From: Ruegeria arenilitoris
Lineage (GTDB): Bacteria > Pseudomonadota > Alphaproteobacteria > Rhodobacterales > Rhodobacteraceae
Length of the DNA: 64,000 nucleotides
Assembly (NCBI RefSeq): GCF_013035425.1
Contig: NZ_WQHX01000009.1
Location: 1 to 64,000, forward strand
Reading direction: 5' to 3'
Below the pieces are notes generated by a model, which saw only the letters and a program-made list of their open reading frames with translations, made no database searches and was not told the origin of the DNA. The position numbers and the translations under genes are program-made. Shown in pieces: positions 9,744 to 17,615 of the stretch. Positions within the stretch are counted from its first letter, which is position 1. Each line of letters opens with the position of its first letter.

Positions 9744-10472
9744 CTATCTTGCGTCTCTGACTGCCTCGATTAGCCGGGTCATTTCATCTTCGGCGATCAG
9801 ACCCGGGGCAAGCGCATCTCCAATCACAAACGAAGGGGTGCCACTGAAGCCAAGCTGCCGGGCCAATTCCATGGACACCTGAATATGCGCGTCGACTTCC
9901 GGCGCCTCCATGTCTGCGCGCAATTGATCCTCGTCCAGGCCAAGTTCCCGAACAACTTTCAGGACACTGGCCTCAGTGGCACGACCGTTCAGAGCCATTA
10001 GCGCCCAATGAAATTCTTCATATTTTCCCTGATTACGTGAGGCAAGCGCGGCGCGTGCCGCAAAGTCGGAACCTTCTCCGAGTATGGGCCATTCTCGATA
10101 AACGACTCGGACTTCGGAATCGCCTGCGATTACGTTTTTCACGACCGGGGCCGCGCGTTTGCAATATGGGCAGTTATAATCAAAAAACTCGACTACGGTT
10201 ACATCACCTTCCGGGTTTCCGATGACAGGCGCATTCGGATCCTGTTCCAGCAATTCACGCTGATTTTCCAAGACGTTTCCAATGGCTTCGGCTTTTGCCT
10301 GATCCTCGCGCTGTTGAAGCAATTGAATCGCCTGCATGATGATTTCGGGGTTTTCCATAATGGCTTCCAGAGCCAGCCGTTTTACATCGGAGTCAGACAA
10401 TTCGTCAGCACTCGCCATAGCAGCACCAATCGACATAGTGATGGCAATTAAGCCTGCAAAAAATCGTTTCAC
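9744..10472 (-). CDS. ScsC-like periplasmic thiol oxidoreductase (DsbA family)
   Basis: 242-aa exported thioredoxin-fold protein. Signal peptide VKRFFAGLIAITMSIGAAMASA, an alpha-helical region (about 25-75), then the DsbA-like fold with active site NCPYCKRA (C101/C104) and a cis-Pro loop GFSGTPSFVIG. The helical N-terminal segment and CPYC site resemble ScsC/Com1 proteins, which in the suppressor-of-copper-sensitivity system protect or isomerise thiols and are kept reduced by ScsB. The GTG start at 10472 has GGAAGGAA upstream and follows the preceding cytochrome stop by one base, so it is coupled. An scsB-like gene lies at 17616. Last gene of the copper/cytochrome block. Confidence 0.85.
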   Translation of the reverse strand: MKRFFAGLIAITMSIGAAMASADELSDSDVKRLALEAIMENPEIIMQAIQLLQQREDQAKAEAIGNVLENQRELLEQDPNAPVIGNPEGDVTVVEFFDYNCPYCKRAAPVVKNVIAGDSEVRVVYREWPILGEGSDFAARAALASRNQGKYEEFHWALMALNGRATEASVLKVVRELGLDEDQLRADMEAPEVDAHIQVSMELARQLGFSGTPSFVIGDALAPGLIAEDEMTRLIEAVRDAR

Positions 10473-10473
10473 A

Positions 10474-10947
10474 TCAGTTTCCTTCCGTTTGTTCTGCCTC
10501 GGTGCGCTGCTCTTGCAGCTTGCGTTCCCGATCCGGCCAACTCTCCTTGATGAAGGCGAGGATGTCCCAGATTTCCTGATCCGACAGAGTGTCCTCGAAA
10601 CCTGGCATACCGCTTTTGACATCAGCGACGCCCATCTGTTTTAGTGTTTGGTACCCGCCAAGCTTTGTGTAATCGAACAACAGCTTGTCGCCGTGATGCC
10701 AGGTGTGCCCTGTTCGATCATGCGGGGGAGCTCGCAAGACGCCATCTGGATCAGGTGTCTGCCAATCTGGTTGACCCTCCAAATCTGCCCCGTGGCATGA
10801 CGCGCAGTTTTCGGCATACAAAACTGCACCACGTGCCGAATCCGCCGATGAACTGTTCTGCGCACGCCCACCCAGGCCCCAGCCAGCGACCGCGACAATG
10901 ATCACCACAGCAGCCAGTGACAGCCATTTCGCCGCGCTCTTGTTCAT
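10474..10947 (-). CDS. Membrane-anchored monohaem cytochrome c
   Basis: 157-aa class I cytochrome c with one N-terminal membrane segment (about 8-24) and haem motif CASCH (C48, C51, H52). GMPGF (about residue 112) supplies a likely axial Met. The Gln/Glu-rich tail is charged. The start at 10947 overlaps the multicopper oxidase stop (TGATG). A likely role is electron acceptor for the adjacent oxidase, but the partner is inferred from position only. An in-frame start further upstream (11004) would lie inside the oxidase gene and is not preferred. Confidence 0.88.
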   Translation of the reverse strand: MNKSAAKWLSLAAVVIIVAVAGWGLGGRAQNSSSADSARGAVLYAENCASCHGADLEGQPDWQTPDPDGVLRAPPHDRTGHTWHHGDKLLFDYTKLGGYQTLKQMGVADVKSGMPGFEDTLSDQEIWDILAFIKESWPDRERKLQEQRTEAEQTEGN

Positions 10948-12317
10948 CACGCCACGCTCAGCCAGGTCTTCATTCCAGCGGCCTGATGCGACAGCATGTG
11001 GCAATGAAACAGCCAGTCCCCCGGGTTATCCGCAACGAACGCAATCTCCCGCGTTTCCATCCGGTCAACCAAGATTGTGTCCCGCAGCGGCCCCAGGCTG
11101 CCGTTCGGCAGAACTTCCTGAAAGTGCGTCCCGTGCAAGTGCATGGCGTGCGCAAAGACAGTGTCGTTCTGCATCTGAATACGGACTATGTCGCCACGCG
11201 AAACGGAAGCGAGCGGGTCTTCGGGTAACCCTGCGACTCCGTTGAATGTCCAGATCTGTCCTTCCTGAACCAACTCATTAGCGCTCATGACTTGGCCGTT
11301 GTAAGTACCTTGACGCAGTCCGCCCATCGCCCCGCCTTCCATCACCAATGGAACTGTCAAAGCGTCAGAAACATCTTCAAGAAAAGAAACAGGGTTGGGT
11401 GGCAGAGCTTCAATCTCACCGCGGCTGGCAGATGTACCGCTTCCCGAAACCGGGATCTCAGCGATAACAAATGATTCATCGCGTTCGTGAAGAGTTATTT
11501 GAACGGCTTCGTTCGATTCCGCTGTGACGTCGACGATCAAGTCTGCTCGCTGTGCAGGTCCAAAAACAAGTGTTTCGAAATCTTCTGGCTGCCTTACAGG
11601 CATGCCATCATAAGCGACCAGTTTCCCGTTTGCGCCACCTACTGACACATACATGATCCGATCAGTTGCCACGTTGACCATTCGAATTCGCAATCGCTGG
11701 TTCGTCAAAACTTCGGTCATTGGCGATATGCGCGCGTGAACGTAGTTTCCCATCCGACCTGCATGGGTCCAATCATGCATTGCACCAAAATCATCAACTA
11801 TTTGAGCGTCCTTAGACAACCGCCAGTCATCCAGAAGGATCGTGATGTCATGGTCCGTGTCCGGCGGGTCCGTTTCGTCGACGATGAACGCGCCGTAAAG
11901 GCCCCTGGCCACTTGTTCCGTTGACTGGTTGTGAGAGTGATACCAGAAGGTCCCCGCGTCCTTCAGAGGCAAGTCATACTGAAATTCGCCGCCGGTTGGT
12001 ACAGCCTCCTGCGTAAGGCCCGGCACCCCGTCCATATTGTTTGGAACCCGCAATCCGTGCCAATGGATTGCTGTAGGCTGAGGTAGCGAGTTCAGGAGTG
12101 TCCGGCGAACCGTTTCGCCTTGCCGGGCACGAATTTCAGGGCCTGGAACACCGCCATCATATCCCCATATCTCGGTCTCCGGATAGTTGTCGGGGGCAAC
12201 ACGTGCCAATCCTGAACGCGCCTCTATTATTCGGGGGGCGGTAGCCGCCCTCCCGATAGTCGGCACTGCGATTAGTGCCGACGTGCCTGCAACGAATTGC
12301 CTGCGATTGAGCTTCAT
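10947..12317 (-). CDS. Multicopper oxidase, Tat-exported (CopA/CueO class)
   Basis: 456-aa periplasmic multicopper oxidase; family members oxidise Cu(I) to less toxic Cu(II) using O2. A twin-arginine signal (NRRQFVAG) is followed by three cupredoxin domains. All four copper-ligand motifs are present: HWHG (85-88), WYHSH (125-129), HLHGTHF (from 393) and HCHMLSH with the axial Met (438-449). It lacks the long Met-rich insert of E. coli CueO. A good ribosome site (GGAAGGAA) precedes the ATG. It sits between two cytochrome c genes in a co-directional block, so it may pass or receive electrons through them. Cuprous oxidase activity is inferred from context. Confidence 0.93.
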   Translation of the reverse strand: MKLNRRQFVAGTSALIAVPTIGRAATAPRIIEARSGLARVAPDNYPETEIWGYDGGVPGPEIRARQGETVRRTLLNSLPQPTAIHWHGLRVPNNMDGVPGLTQEAVPTGGEFQYDLPLKDAGTFWYHSHNQSTEQVARGLYGAFIVDETDPPDTDHDITILLDDWRLSKDAQIVDDFGAMHDWTHAGRMGNYVHARISPMTEVLTNQRLRIRMVNVATDRIMYVSVGGANGKLVAYDGMPVRQPEDFETLVFGPAQRADLIVDVTAESNEAVQITLHERDESFVIAEIPVSGSGTSASRGEIEALPPNPVSFLEDVSDALTVPLVMEGGAMGGLRQGTYNGQVMSANELVQEGQIWTFNGVAGLPEDPLASVSRGDIVRIQMQNDTVFAHAMHLHGTHFQEVLPNGSLGPLRDTILVDRMETREIAFVADNPGDWLFHCHMLSHQAAGMKTWLSVA

Positions 12318-12356
12318 TAGGACTTCCTTCCAAAGAATACTTGATCTCTCACTGGA

Positions 12357-13256
12357 TTATCCCCCCTCGTGTACATCCAGCAGATAGGTCGCCATTGCCT
12401 TCCGGTCATCGTCTGTCAGAAAACTGGTGCCATAGTTTACAACCTCTCCCATGGCCCCGCCGAAGACATCGCCATCAGGCATGACGCCGGTGCGCAAGGC
12501 GTAAGCCAGATCATCAACCGTCCAACCACGCATTTGCAGGGTCTCAAAGTCGATAGCCGGTGCCTTGTCACCGCCCGGCAGAGAGTCACTTCCTTTGAAG
12601 TGTTCCGTGTCCGAATTTCTTGCGCCAGCCAGGTTCCTCCCGGTGTGGCAGGCCGCACAATGCGTGGCACCTTCGACCAGTAGCCGACCCCGGTTCCACA
12701 CTTCGTCATTGCCCGGCACGGGATCAGTGCGGGGTGGTTCCAGAAAAGCCGCGCGCCACAGCTTCAGGCCCCATCTCTGATTGAAGGGGAACGCCATTTC
12801 CTGCTCTTTTGACGGTTCCGCTACCGGTGCAACCGTTTGCCAGGCGGCCCAGAGATCGGCGATGTCCTGATCAGTGAAGTTGGCATAGAACGGATAAGGA
12901 AAGGCCGGGTAATAGGGTTCTCCGTCAGGCGACACACCCTGACGCACCGCGCGGGCAAATTCCTCGACCGTCCAATCACCGATCCCGTGGTCAGGATCTG
13001 TGGTCAGGTTCGGCGAATAGAGCGTGCCGAACGGGGTATCCAACTCCACCCCACCGGCCAAGGGCGCGCGCCCTTTGGCAAAATCTGTGTGGCAAGCGAT
13101 ACAGCCACTTGCCCTTGCCAGATACGCCCCGCGGTTAACGTCACCCTGAATGTCGAGAGCTTGTAAGGGCTGGCCAATCGGCCAAGCCATCACGGCAACA
13201 AGTCCCGCTGACGCCGTTAGGGCGGCAGCAAGGCCCAATCGGAATATCGGTCTCAT
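12357..13256 (-). CDS. Dihaem cytochrome c
   Basis: 299-aa exported cytochrome with an N-terminal signal or anchor (about 5-25) and two haem motifs, CIACH (C52-H56) and CAACH (C200-H204). The sequence around them resembles the cytochrome subunits of membrane alcohol/aldehyde dehydrogenases (SPNLTTDPDHGIG). No dehydrogenase partner is encoded nearby; instead the next gene is the multicopper oxidase, so an electron-transfer role with that enzyme is possible. Nine bases after the cytochrome c' gene, with AGGAA as ribosome site. Confidence 0.88.
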   Translation of the reverse strand: MRPIFRLGLAAALTASAGLVAVMAWPIGQPLQALDIQGDVNRGAYLARASGCIACHTDFAKGRAPLAGGVELDTPFGTLYSPNLTTDPDHGIGDWTVEEFARAVRQGVSPDGEPYYPAFPYPFYANFTDQDIADLWAAWQTVAPVAEPSKEQEMAFPFNQRWGLKLWRAAFLEPPRTDPVPGNDEVWNRGRLLVEGATHCAACHTGRNLAGARNSDTEHFKGSDSLPGGDKAPAIDFETLQMRGWTVDDLAYALRTGVMPDGDVFGGAMGEVVNYGTSFLTDDDRKAMATYLLDVHEGG

Positions 13257-13265
13257 GACGCATTC

Positions 13266-13835
13266 CTATTCCGACCGAAATTGCGTGTGACATGCCGAGC
13301 ATGTCTGGCTCAGCATCATGAACACACCATCTGCCGGCATTTCAGACAGTTGTGCTTGATCTGGACTGCCGCCCATCATCCCGCCACCCATCATAGAACC
13401 GCCGCCCATCATGGATGCGCCGGCCATCATGCCCGAACCTTGCCCCGACCCGGACATCATCAACCCGTTGTCCGCCGCAAGCTCAAGGCCTTCAGAGTAA
13501 GTTTCCAACTGGCTGGCCAATTCTGAAAAGGAGCCCCAATCCTGCCAAATCTCCGATTTGGCCTCTGAGGGTTTGCCATCAGATCCCTCTGGAAACAGCT
13601 TTGTCATGCTCTCGCCAGCGTGACGCCCGATATTCTTGGCCTCGCTTCGTACCGTTTGCGCATTGTAGGGCGTTTTCCCTTGCATCATCGGCGTAAGGAT
13701 CTTCATGCTGTCCTTCATCGCGGACATACCATCCATGCGTTCTTTGACGATGCCGGTTGCGCCACCATGCGCCAGGGCGGCGGCTGCGAACAGAGAAACC
13801 AGGGCAACGCCTGTGGTCATTTTTAGAATGTTCAT
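13266..13835 (-). CDS. Cytochrome c' with Met-rich insertion
   Basis: 189-aa class II (cytochrome c'-type) protein. Signal peptide MNILKMTTGVALVSLFAAAALA, four-helix bundle, and a C-terminal haem site CSACHTQFR (C179-H183). Between helices, at about residues 126-155, is a low-complexity Met/Gly/Ser insert with about ten Met in MM pairs (SMMGGGSMMGGGMMGG), which is not part of the ordinary fold and looks like a Cu(I)-binding loop. Class II cytochromes bind NO or carry electrons; here the copper context and Met-loop suggest a copper-linked role, which is inference. Ribosome site AAGGACA precedes the ATG. Confidence 0.88.
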   Translation of the reverse strand: MNILKMTTGVALVSLFAAAALAHGGATGIVKERMDGMSAMKDSMKILTPMMQGKTPYNAQTVRSEAKNIGRHAGESMTKLFPEGSDGKPSEAKSEIWQDWGSFSELASQLETYSEGLELAADNGLMMSGSGQGSGMMAGASMMGGGSMMGGGMMGGSPDQAQLSEMPADGVFMMLSQTCSACHTQFRSE

Positions 13836-13890
13836 TGTTTTGTCCTTGTCGTCTGCTTCGACGCGCCCAAGTTGAGCGCAATTCGACTGG

Positions 13891-14217
13891 TCAGATCAGG
13901 ACACGCGGCGGCGGTGGGTCAAACGCCGCGATACCGAGAACCCGGTATTGGGCTCGAGGGATCGAGTATCTTTGTTCAGTATCTTGGGGGCCAGGCGGTG
14001 GTGGACCCATCGAAAATAGACCAACAGCGTTGCAAATCGTTCCGCCATGACAATGTCCGGGATGACCCTGCTTGACATGCTCAACGTCCGCTGAGTCCGT
14101 TTGGTCAATCACGTGCTGTGAACCACTGCCATGTGCATGAGCAGAATCGGCCGTCACAAGCAGCCCGCCAATGGTCAGCACCATTGACAGTATGATGTAA
14201 CGAATTGCACTGCTCAT
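13891..14217 (-). CDS. Small exported His/Cys-rich protein
   Basis: 108-aa protein of unknown function. The ATG at 14217 gives a good signal peptide (IRYIILSMVLTIGGLLVTADSAHA); a longer frame to 14337 would overlap the upstream cytochrome. After cleavage there is a His-rich stretch, the cluster GHPGHCHGGTICN, and a Pro-rich tail ending DPPPPRVLI. It shares layout and tail style with the protein at 5881-6273. It lies in the copper-inducible block between a cytochrome c and a cytochrome c'. Metal binding is suggested by composition only. Confidence 0.7.
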   Translation of the reverse strand: MSSAIRYIILSMVLTIGGLLVTADSAHAHGSGSQHVIDQTDSADVEHVKQGHPGHCHGGTICNAVGLFSMGPPPPGPQDTEQRYSIPRAQYRVLGIAAFDPPPPRVLI

Positions 14218-14231
14218 TCGGCTCGTCACCT

Positions 14232-14681
14232 TCAGAAAATCCCGTTTTCCTGCTGCAGCTCTCTGATATACGCCACGATGCCTTTCACATCCGCACGGGT
14301 CAAGCCATCGACCGGCGGCATATTGCCGAACTTCCAATGGTGTGCCCGAACTCCATTCTGGACTGCCACATAAAATGACTCGTCGGAATGGTGGCTTGGT
14401 TCATAGATTTTATGCACCAAAGGTGGTGCAAGGCCTTCCAGACCCGTTGCATTCGCGCCATGGCACGCCGAGCATTTGGCGTCGAATGCCACTTTGCCGA
14501 CGGCCGCAAATTCGCTTAGCTGGTCCGGCAGAGTGACGTTTTCGATTGGGTCTCCTTGCTCCAGTGCTGCCGTATCGGGCGGCGTCATCGAGTGACCTGT
14601 TGGTTGCTGATTTAAGTTGTAGACGAACGCGGCGGCGCCTGCGATCACTACTCCGCCGATCAAGAGTGTAAGTTTATCCAT
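14232..14681 (-). CDS. Monohaem cytochrome c, membrane-anchored
   Basis: 149-aa class I cytochrome c. N-terminal membrane helix (about 4-22), then haem motif CSACHG (C70, C73, H74) and FGNMPPVDGL supplying a likely axial Met. Similar in plan to the cytochrome at 10474-10947. Second gene of the block that starts at the promoter 15376-15406, 67 bases after the L,D-transpeptidase gene. Its electron partner is not determinable from sequence. Confidence 0.87.
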   Translation of the reverse strand: MDKLTLLIGGVVIAGAAAFVYNLNQQPTGHSMTPPDTAALEQGDPIENVTLPDQLSEFAAVGKVAFDAKCSACHGANATGLEGLAPPLVHKIYEPSHHSDESFYVAVQNGVRAHHWKFGNMPPVDGLTRADVKGIVAYIRELQQENGIF

Positions 14682-14748
14682 CTCTGTTCTTCACATGATT
14701 GTCAGTTCTTAGGTTCAACCCGCGCAAAAAAAATCGGCCTGACCAAGG

Positions 14749-15339
14749 TCAGATCAGTTTTACCTGAGTGCCCACAGTGGCCAGTTCGAACAATTCCGCA
14801 ATCTGCTCGTTGTACAAGCCAATGCAGCCGTTGGAGGATCTTCTCCCGATCTTGCGCGTGTCGTTGGTGCCGTGGATCCGGTAGTATTGCCAGCTTAAAT
14901 AAAGTGCATGTGTCCCCAGAGGATTCTCCGGACCCGGGCCCACATAATCGGGCCAAGCGGGGTTGCGCTTTTTCATTGCTGGTGTCGGTCGCCAAGACGG
15001 CCCTTCGACCTTGCGAGTAACTGTGGTGTAGCCCAGCCTTGTAAGGTCTTCCGTCAGCGGTACGCTGGTTGGATACATTCGGTAGACGCTTTCGTCTTCC
15101 GACCAATATTGCAGGACCTTGGACTGTGTATCGGACAGGATCACACCATTCTTAAGCGTATCAAAGTGGTCCTGCCATTTAGCAACGCGGAATGAGGAAA
15201 CATTGCGGCGCGTCCCCTCAGTTGCCGTTGATTGGGCCCAAACGGCCGGTGCTGGAAAAAGCGTCGTCGCAGCAAACGCGGCAATCACTCCACGTCGCGT
15301 AGCAACCTTTCCTTCTTTGCTCCGTTTCATGCCTGCCAT
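14749..15339 (-). CDS. L,D-transpeptidase (YkuD family), exported
   Basis: About 196-aa periplasmic enzyme of the YkuD fold, which forms 3-3 crosslinks in peptidoglycan or anchors lipoproteins. The Tat-like signal ATRRGVIAAFAATTLF is followed by the catalytic signature HGTN...RRSSNGCIGL with the active Cys. It directly follows a CueR-type promoter. The first in-frame start (TTG at 15369) sits at the likely transcription start, so ATG 15339 or 15330 is preferred. In E. coli, YkuD enzymes are inhibited by copper, so a copper-induced extra copy is plausible (inference). First gene of an eight-gene minus-strand block. Confidence 0.85.
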   Translation of the reverse strand: MAGMKRSKEGKVATRRGVIAAFAATTLFPAPAVWAQSTATEGTRRNVSSFRVAKWQDHFDTLKNGVILSDTQSKVLQYWSEDESVYRMYPTSVPLTEDLTRLGYTTVTRKVEGPSWRPTPAMKKRNPAWPDYVGPGPENPLGTHALYLSWQYYRIHGTNDTRKIGRRSSNGCIGLYNEQIAELFELATVGTQVKLI

Positions 15340-15375
15340 CCCAAAGTTTATTCTTTTTTTCCGCCTCAAATAACT

Positions 15376-15406
15376 CGTATGCCCGGTTCCTGCGCTGGAA
15401 GGTCAA
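15376..15406 (-). promoter_or_regulatory. CueR-type promoter for the cytochrome/oxidase block
   Basis: Minus strand: -35 TTGACC (15406-15401), 19-bp spacer TTCCAGCGCAGGAACCGGG, -10 CATACG (15381-15376). Dyad ACCTTCC-N7-GGAACC. Drives the L,D-transpeptidase gene and, by close spacing, probably everything down to the scsC-like gene. Confidence 0.82.
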
Positions 15407-15690
15407 CACGCAAATGACATTTCATATGGGATGTCTCGTCTGAATTGTCGTTGCCGTTGGCGCAGGGATATTTCCTTAGAAGGCGGACCCAAATCATCAA
15501 GTCATTGTGGAAAAGCAATTTTTCTTGGACGTAACTCCAGGCTGCTTTAAGCAAAACCTGACTTTCTTGAATCAACCGAACACAAAAAAGCAACGCTAAC
15601 AATTGCTTAGTTCTTGGTGAATTGATGTGATCACCCGTCGATGCGAGGGTAGCAGGCACTACAAATGACAATCACAGTGGACTAAACACC
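15407..15690. other. Intergenic gap between divergent units
   Basis: About 280 bases between the copper-responsive promoter on the minus strand and the plus-strand lipoprotein gene at 15691. It is more A+T rich than the flanks. No coding region, repeat or clear second operator was seen; the promoter of the lipoprotein gene should lie here but was not identified. Confidence 0.4.
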
Positions 15691-15963
15691 ATGTCCTTCA
15701 GGAAAGCTTTCCAAGCACTGGCCGCACTTTTGTTCATCGGCGCTTGTACCGAAACAACGTCAATATCTGCAGATAGCGAGCCCGGAACGCTTTCCCAAGT
15801 TCCTGACGCCGTAGCCCAGATTGCTGCTCCGGGCCAGGACCTGAACGCAGTGAAAATCATGCCTGAGGACGGTTGCTATTGGTATCGCTATGTTGGGCCA
15901 GTTGAAACAACCTACCTACCACTTAGGACTATTGAAGGGCGCCCAATCTGTACGCGCGCCTGA
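15691..15963 (+). CDS. Small lipoprotein, unknown function
   Basis: 90-aa predicted lipoprotein with lipobox FIGAC (Cys 19) after a short hydrophobic helix. The mature part has two cysteines in a conserved-looking C-terminal motif, DGCYWYRYVGPVETTYLPL...RPICT. No enzymatic motif. It stands alone on the plus strand between two L,D-transpeptidase genes, so a cell-envelope role is possible but unproved. Confidence 0.65.
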   Translation: MSFRKAFQALAALLFIGACTETTSISADSEPGTLSQVPDAVAQIAAPGQDLNAVKIMPEDGCYWYRYVGPVETTYLPLRTIEGRPICTRA

Positions 15964-15973
15964 CAAGCGCCTG

Positions 15974-16627
15974 TCAGCTGGTCGCGGTCAGAAGCCGCTC
16001 GGGAGGGTAGAGATGAGCCGTGGACCCTGGCCTGACACGATCATAAAGCCCGATGATATGTGGCATCGCCATCCTTACGCAGCCAGAACTTGCGCGACCT
16101 CCGATAGATCTTGGATAAGGCGTTCCGTGAATTCGCAGGTATGTGTCGCGACCACCTTCGAACAGATAAAACGCCCTTGATCCCAATGGGTTTGTCGGCC
16201 CACCGGGCACACCATCTGCGAATTGCGCATATTCATCAGGGTCACGCTCAATCATTTCGGCTGTAGGAGTCCAACGCGGCCATTTGGCCTTTCGCTTGAT
16301 CGTGTAGACTCCGGGCTCGTAAAGATTGCCTCGGGCAATGGCTACGCCGTAACGCATTGCAGTGCCACCGTCTTCGATGAAATACAGATATCGTGCCACC
16401 GCGTCGACATGAATGTCACCCGGAGTAAGTGGTCGATTGGTTTGCACACGCTGAGGCAGGAAACGTGGGTGTAAACCCCAGGGATTGGATGTTGCGGGAT
16501 CAAAATTGGCTGGCGTTACTTGCGCATCCCACTCCGACCATTGCGAGGCCGCCGCCGATTTCACTCCAAAAACCGGCTGAGAGAAAATGGCGAGCGAACT
16601 TGCAACAAAATGTCGTCTGGTCAGCAT
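15974..16627 (-). CDS. Second L,D-transpeptidase (ErfK/YbiS-like), Tat-exported
   Basis: 217-aa YkuD-family enzyme. Twin-arginine signal LTRRHFVASSLAIF; catalytic motif HGTPYPRSIGGRASSGCVRM with the active Cys. It is clearly a different enzyme from the one at 14749, although both share the PTAEMIERDP/RPTPAMKKRNP substrate-pocket region followed by GGPTNPLG or GPENPLG. It stands alone, with no CueR-type promoter found before it. Two such enzymes close together in a copper region is unusual; the target (3-3 crosslinking or lipoprotein attachment) cannot be told from sequence. Confidence 0.88.
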   Translation of the reverse strand: MLTRRHFVASSLAIFSQPVFGVKSAAASQWSEWDAQVTPANFDPATSNPWGLHPRFLPQRVQTNRPLTPGDIHVDAVARYLYFIEDGGTAMRYGVAIARGNLYEPGVYTIKRKAKWPRWTPTAEMIERDPDEYAQFADGVPGGPTNPLGSRAFYLFEGGRDTYLRIHGTPYPRSIGGRASSGCVRMAMPHIIGLYDRVRPGSTAHLYPPERLLTATS

Positions 16628-16942
16628 TTATTGCGCTCCTGTTGCCTGGTTGGTGCCCGGAGTTAGTACTCAGGGGATTAGACAATCCGCGACGGGGGAA
16701 GATTTGTCCATTCAATTATTCGTTCGATACCGCTTCGATCCACCTGCGAATTTTCAAGGCATAAAGTGACCTAGGCAGCTTCGTGTTTAACCTGAACCTT
16801 CACCAGGCCTCGGGACGACAATGCCTGCTGTGTCATATCCCCTGAAATCTTCCAGGTTCGGACCGCGTCTATGTACCGAGTAGCGCCCTGAGAATTGCAG
16901 AACTTGTTGGACAGCTTCAAACTCGCTGCGCGCCAAAACAGC

Positions 16943-16973
16943 TTGACCTTCCATCGTGGGAAGGCGTTAGCAG
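16943..16973 (+). promoter_or_regulatory. CueR-type promoter for the DUF2933-like gene
   Basis: -35 TTGACC (16943-16948), 19-bp spacer TTCCATCGTGGGAAGGCGT, -10 TAGCAG (16968-16973). Core dyad CCTTCC-N6-GGAAGG is one of the most symmetrical in the window. The gap 16628-17003 otherwise holds nothing recognisable. Confidence 0.82.
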
Positions 16974-17003
16974 AGGTCTCCAATCCGAATTTTGGAGTTG
17001 AAT

Positions 17004-17315
17004 GTGAAAGAAAATCAGATTGCAGACGCGCCGCAGGCGTCAGCACCGGTTAGCGGCGGCAAGATCCTGAAATGGGGCATGATGGTATGTTGCATTGCCA
17101 TGATAACGCCGATGGTTCTCTACTTCATCGCCGGCGGGACGGTTGGCGGGCTTTCTGACTCCTTGGGTCTTTTCGCACCGTTGATCCTGTGCCTCGGAGC
17201 CCATTTCTTTATGCACAAGGCGATGGGAAAATCCTGTCATTCGAACAAATCTGAATCGGAAAGACCAAAGGCAACAGACGCCGTGTTCGAACCGAACCCA
17301 GTACACCGGCAATAA
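17004..17315 (+). CDS. Small membrane protein, DUF2933-like
   Basis: 103-aa protein with two membrane segments (roughly 23-44 and 52-72) and potential metal ligands at the membrane edge (MMVCCIAM, LCLGAHFFMHKAM, SCH). Similar to short DUF2933 hydrophobic proteins often found beside heavy-metal pumps; function unknown. The GTG at 17004 is preferred because GGAG (16994-16997) is six bases before it; an in-frame TTG at 16992 lies upstream of that site. It directly follows a CueR-type promoter, so copper induction is likely. Confidence 0.7.
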   Translation: MKENQIADAPQASAPVSGGKILKWGMMVCCIAMITPMVLYFIAGGTVGGLSDSLGLFAPLILCLGAHFFMHKAMGKSCHSNKSESERPKATDAVFEPNPVHRQ

Positions 17316-17324
17316 TCTTCAATC

Positions 17325-17528
17325 ATGAAGCTTTGGTACTCAAGGTTGGTCGCCATGTCGCTGGCCGCTCTTTCGCTGGCGGCTTGCGCACCACGCCCTA
17401 AACTATGCCCGCTGCAACCGCCGCAGCCTGAATACGCCCTGCCCCAAGGTTGCCGGGTTCAATGGGAGGGCGCGGATGGCGGGGCCTATTTCATCTGCGA
17501 AGACGGGCGCGAAGGTTTCGTGAGCTGA
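17325..17528 (+). CDS. Small lipoprotein, unknown function
   Basis: 67-aa predicted lipoprotein: hydrophobic N-terminus, lipobox SLAAC, then three further cysteines (KLCPL, QGCRV, FICED). Nine bases after the DUF2933-like gene on the same strand, so probably in the same copper-inducible transcript. No known domain. Confidence 0.6.
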   Translation: MKLWYSRLVAMSLAALSLAACAPRPKLCPLQPPQPEYALPQGCRVQWEGADGGAYFICEDGREGFVS

Positions 17529-17554
17529 TCGTGGGGATGTGACATTCCGGCTCG

Positions 17555-17585
17555 TTGACCCTCCAGCGCTGGAATCTGGCAGAGA
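17555..17585 (+). promoter_or_regulatory. CueR-type promoter for scsB
   Basis: -35 TTGACC (17555-17560), 19-bp spacer CTCCAGCGCTGGAATCTGG, -10 CAGAGA (17580-17585). The spacer contains the perfect palindrome CCAGCGCTGG, shared with the operators at 24555 and partly at 24651. The -10 is weak, as expected for an activator-dependent promoter. Confidence 0.78.
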
Positions 17586-17615
17586 CGGGTGCAAAACAAC
17601 CGATGGCAACGCGCA

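Noticed and set aside
16771..17046. 91-codon minus-strand frame
   Set aside because: Covers the CueR-type promoter at 16943 and the start of the DUF2933-like gene; no domain or ribosome site.
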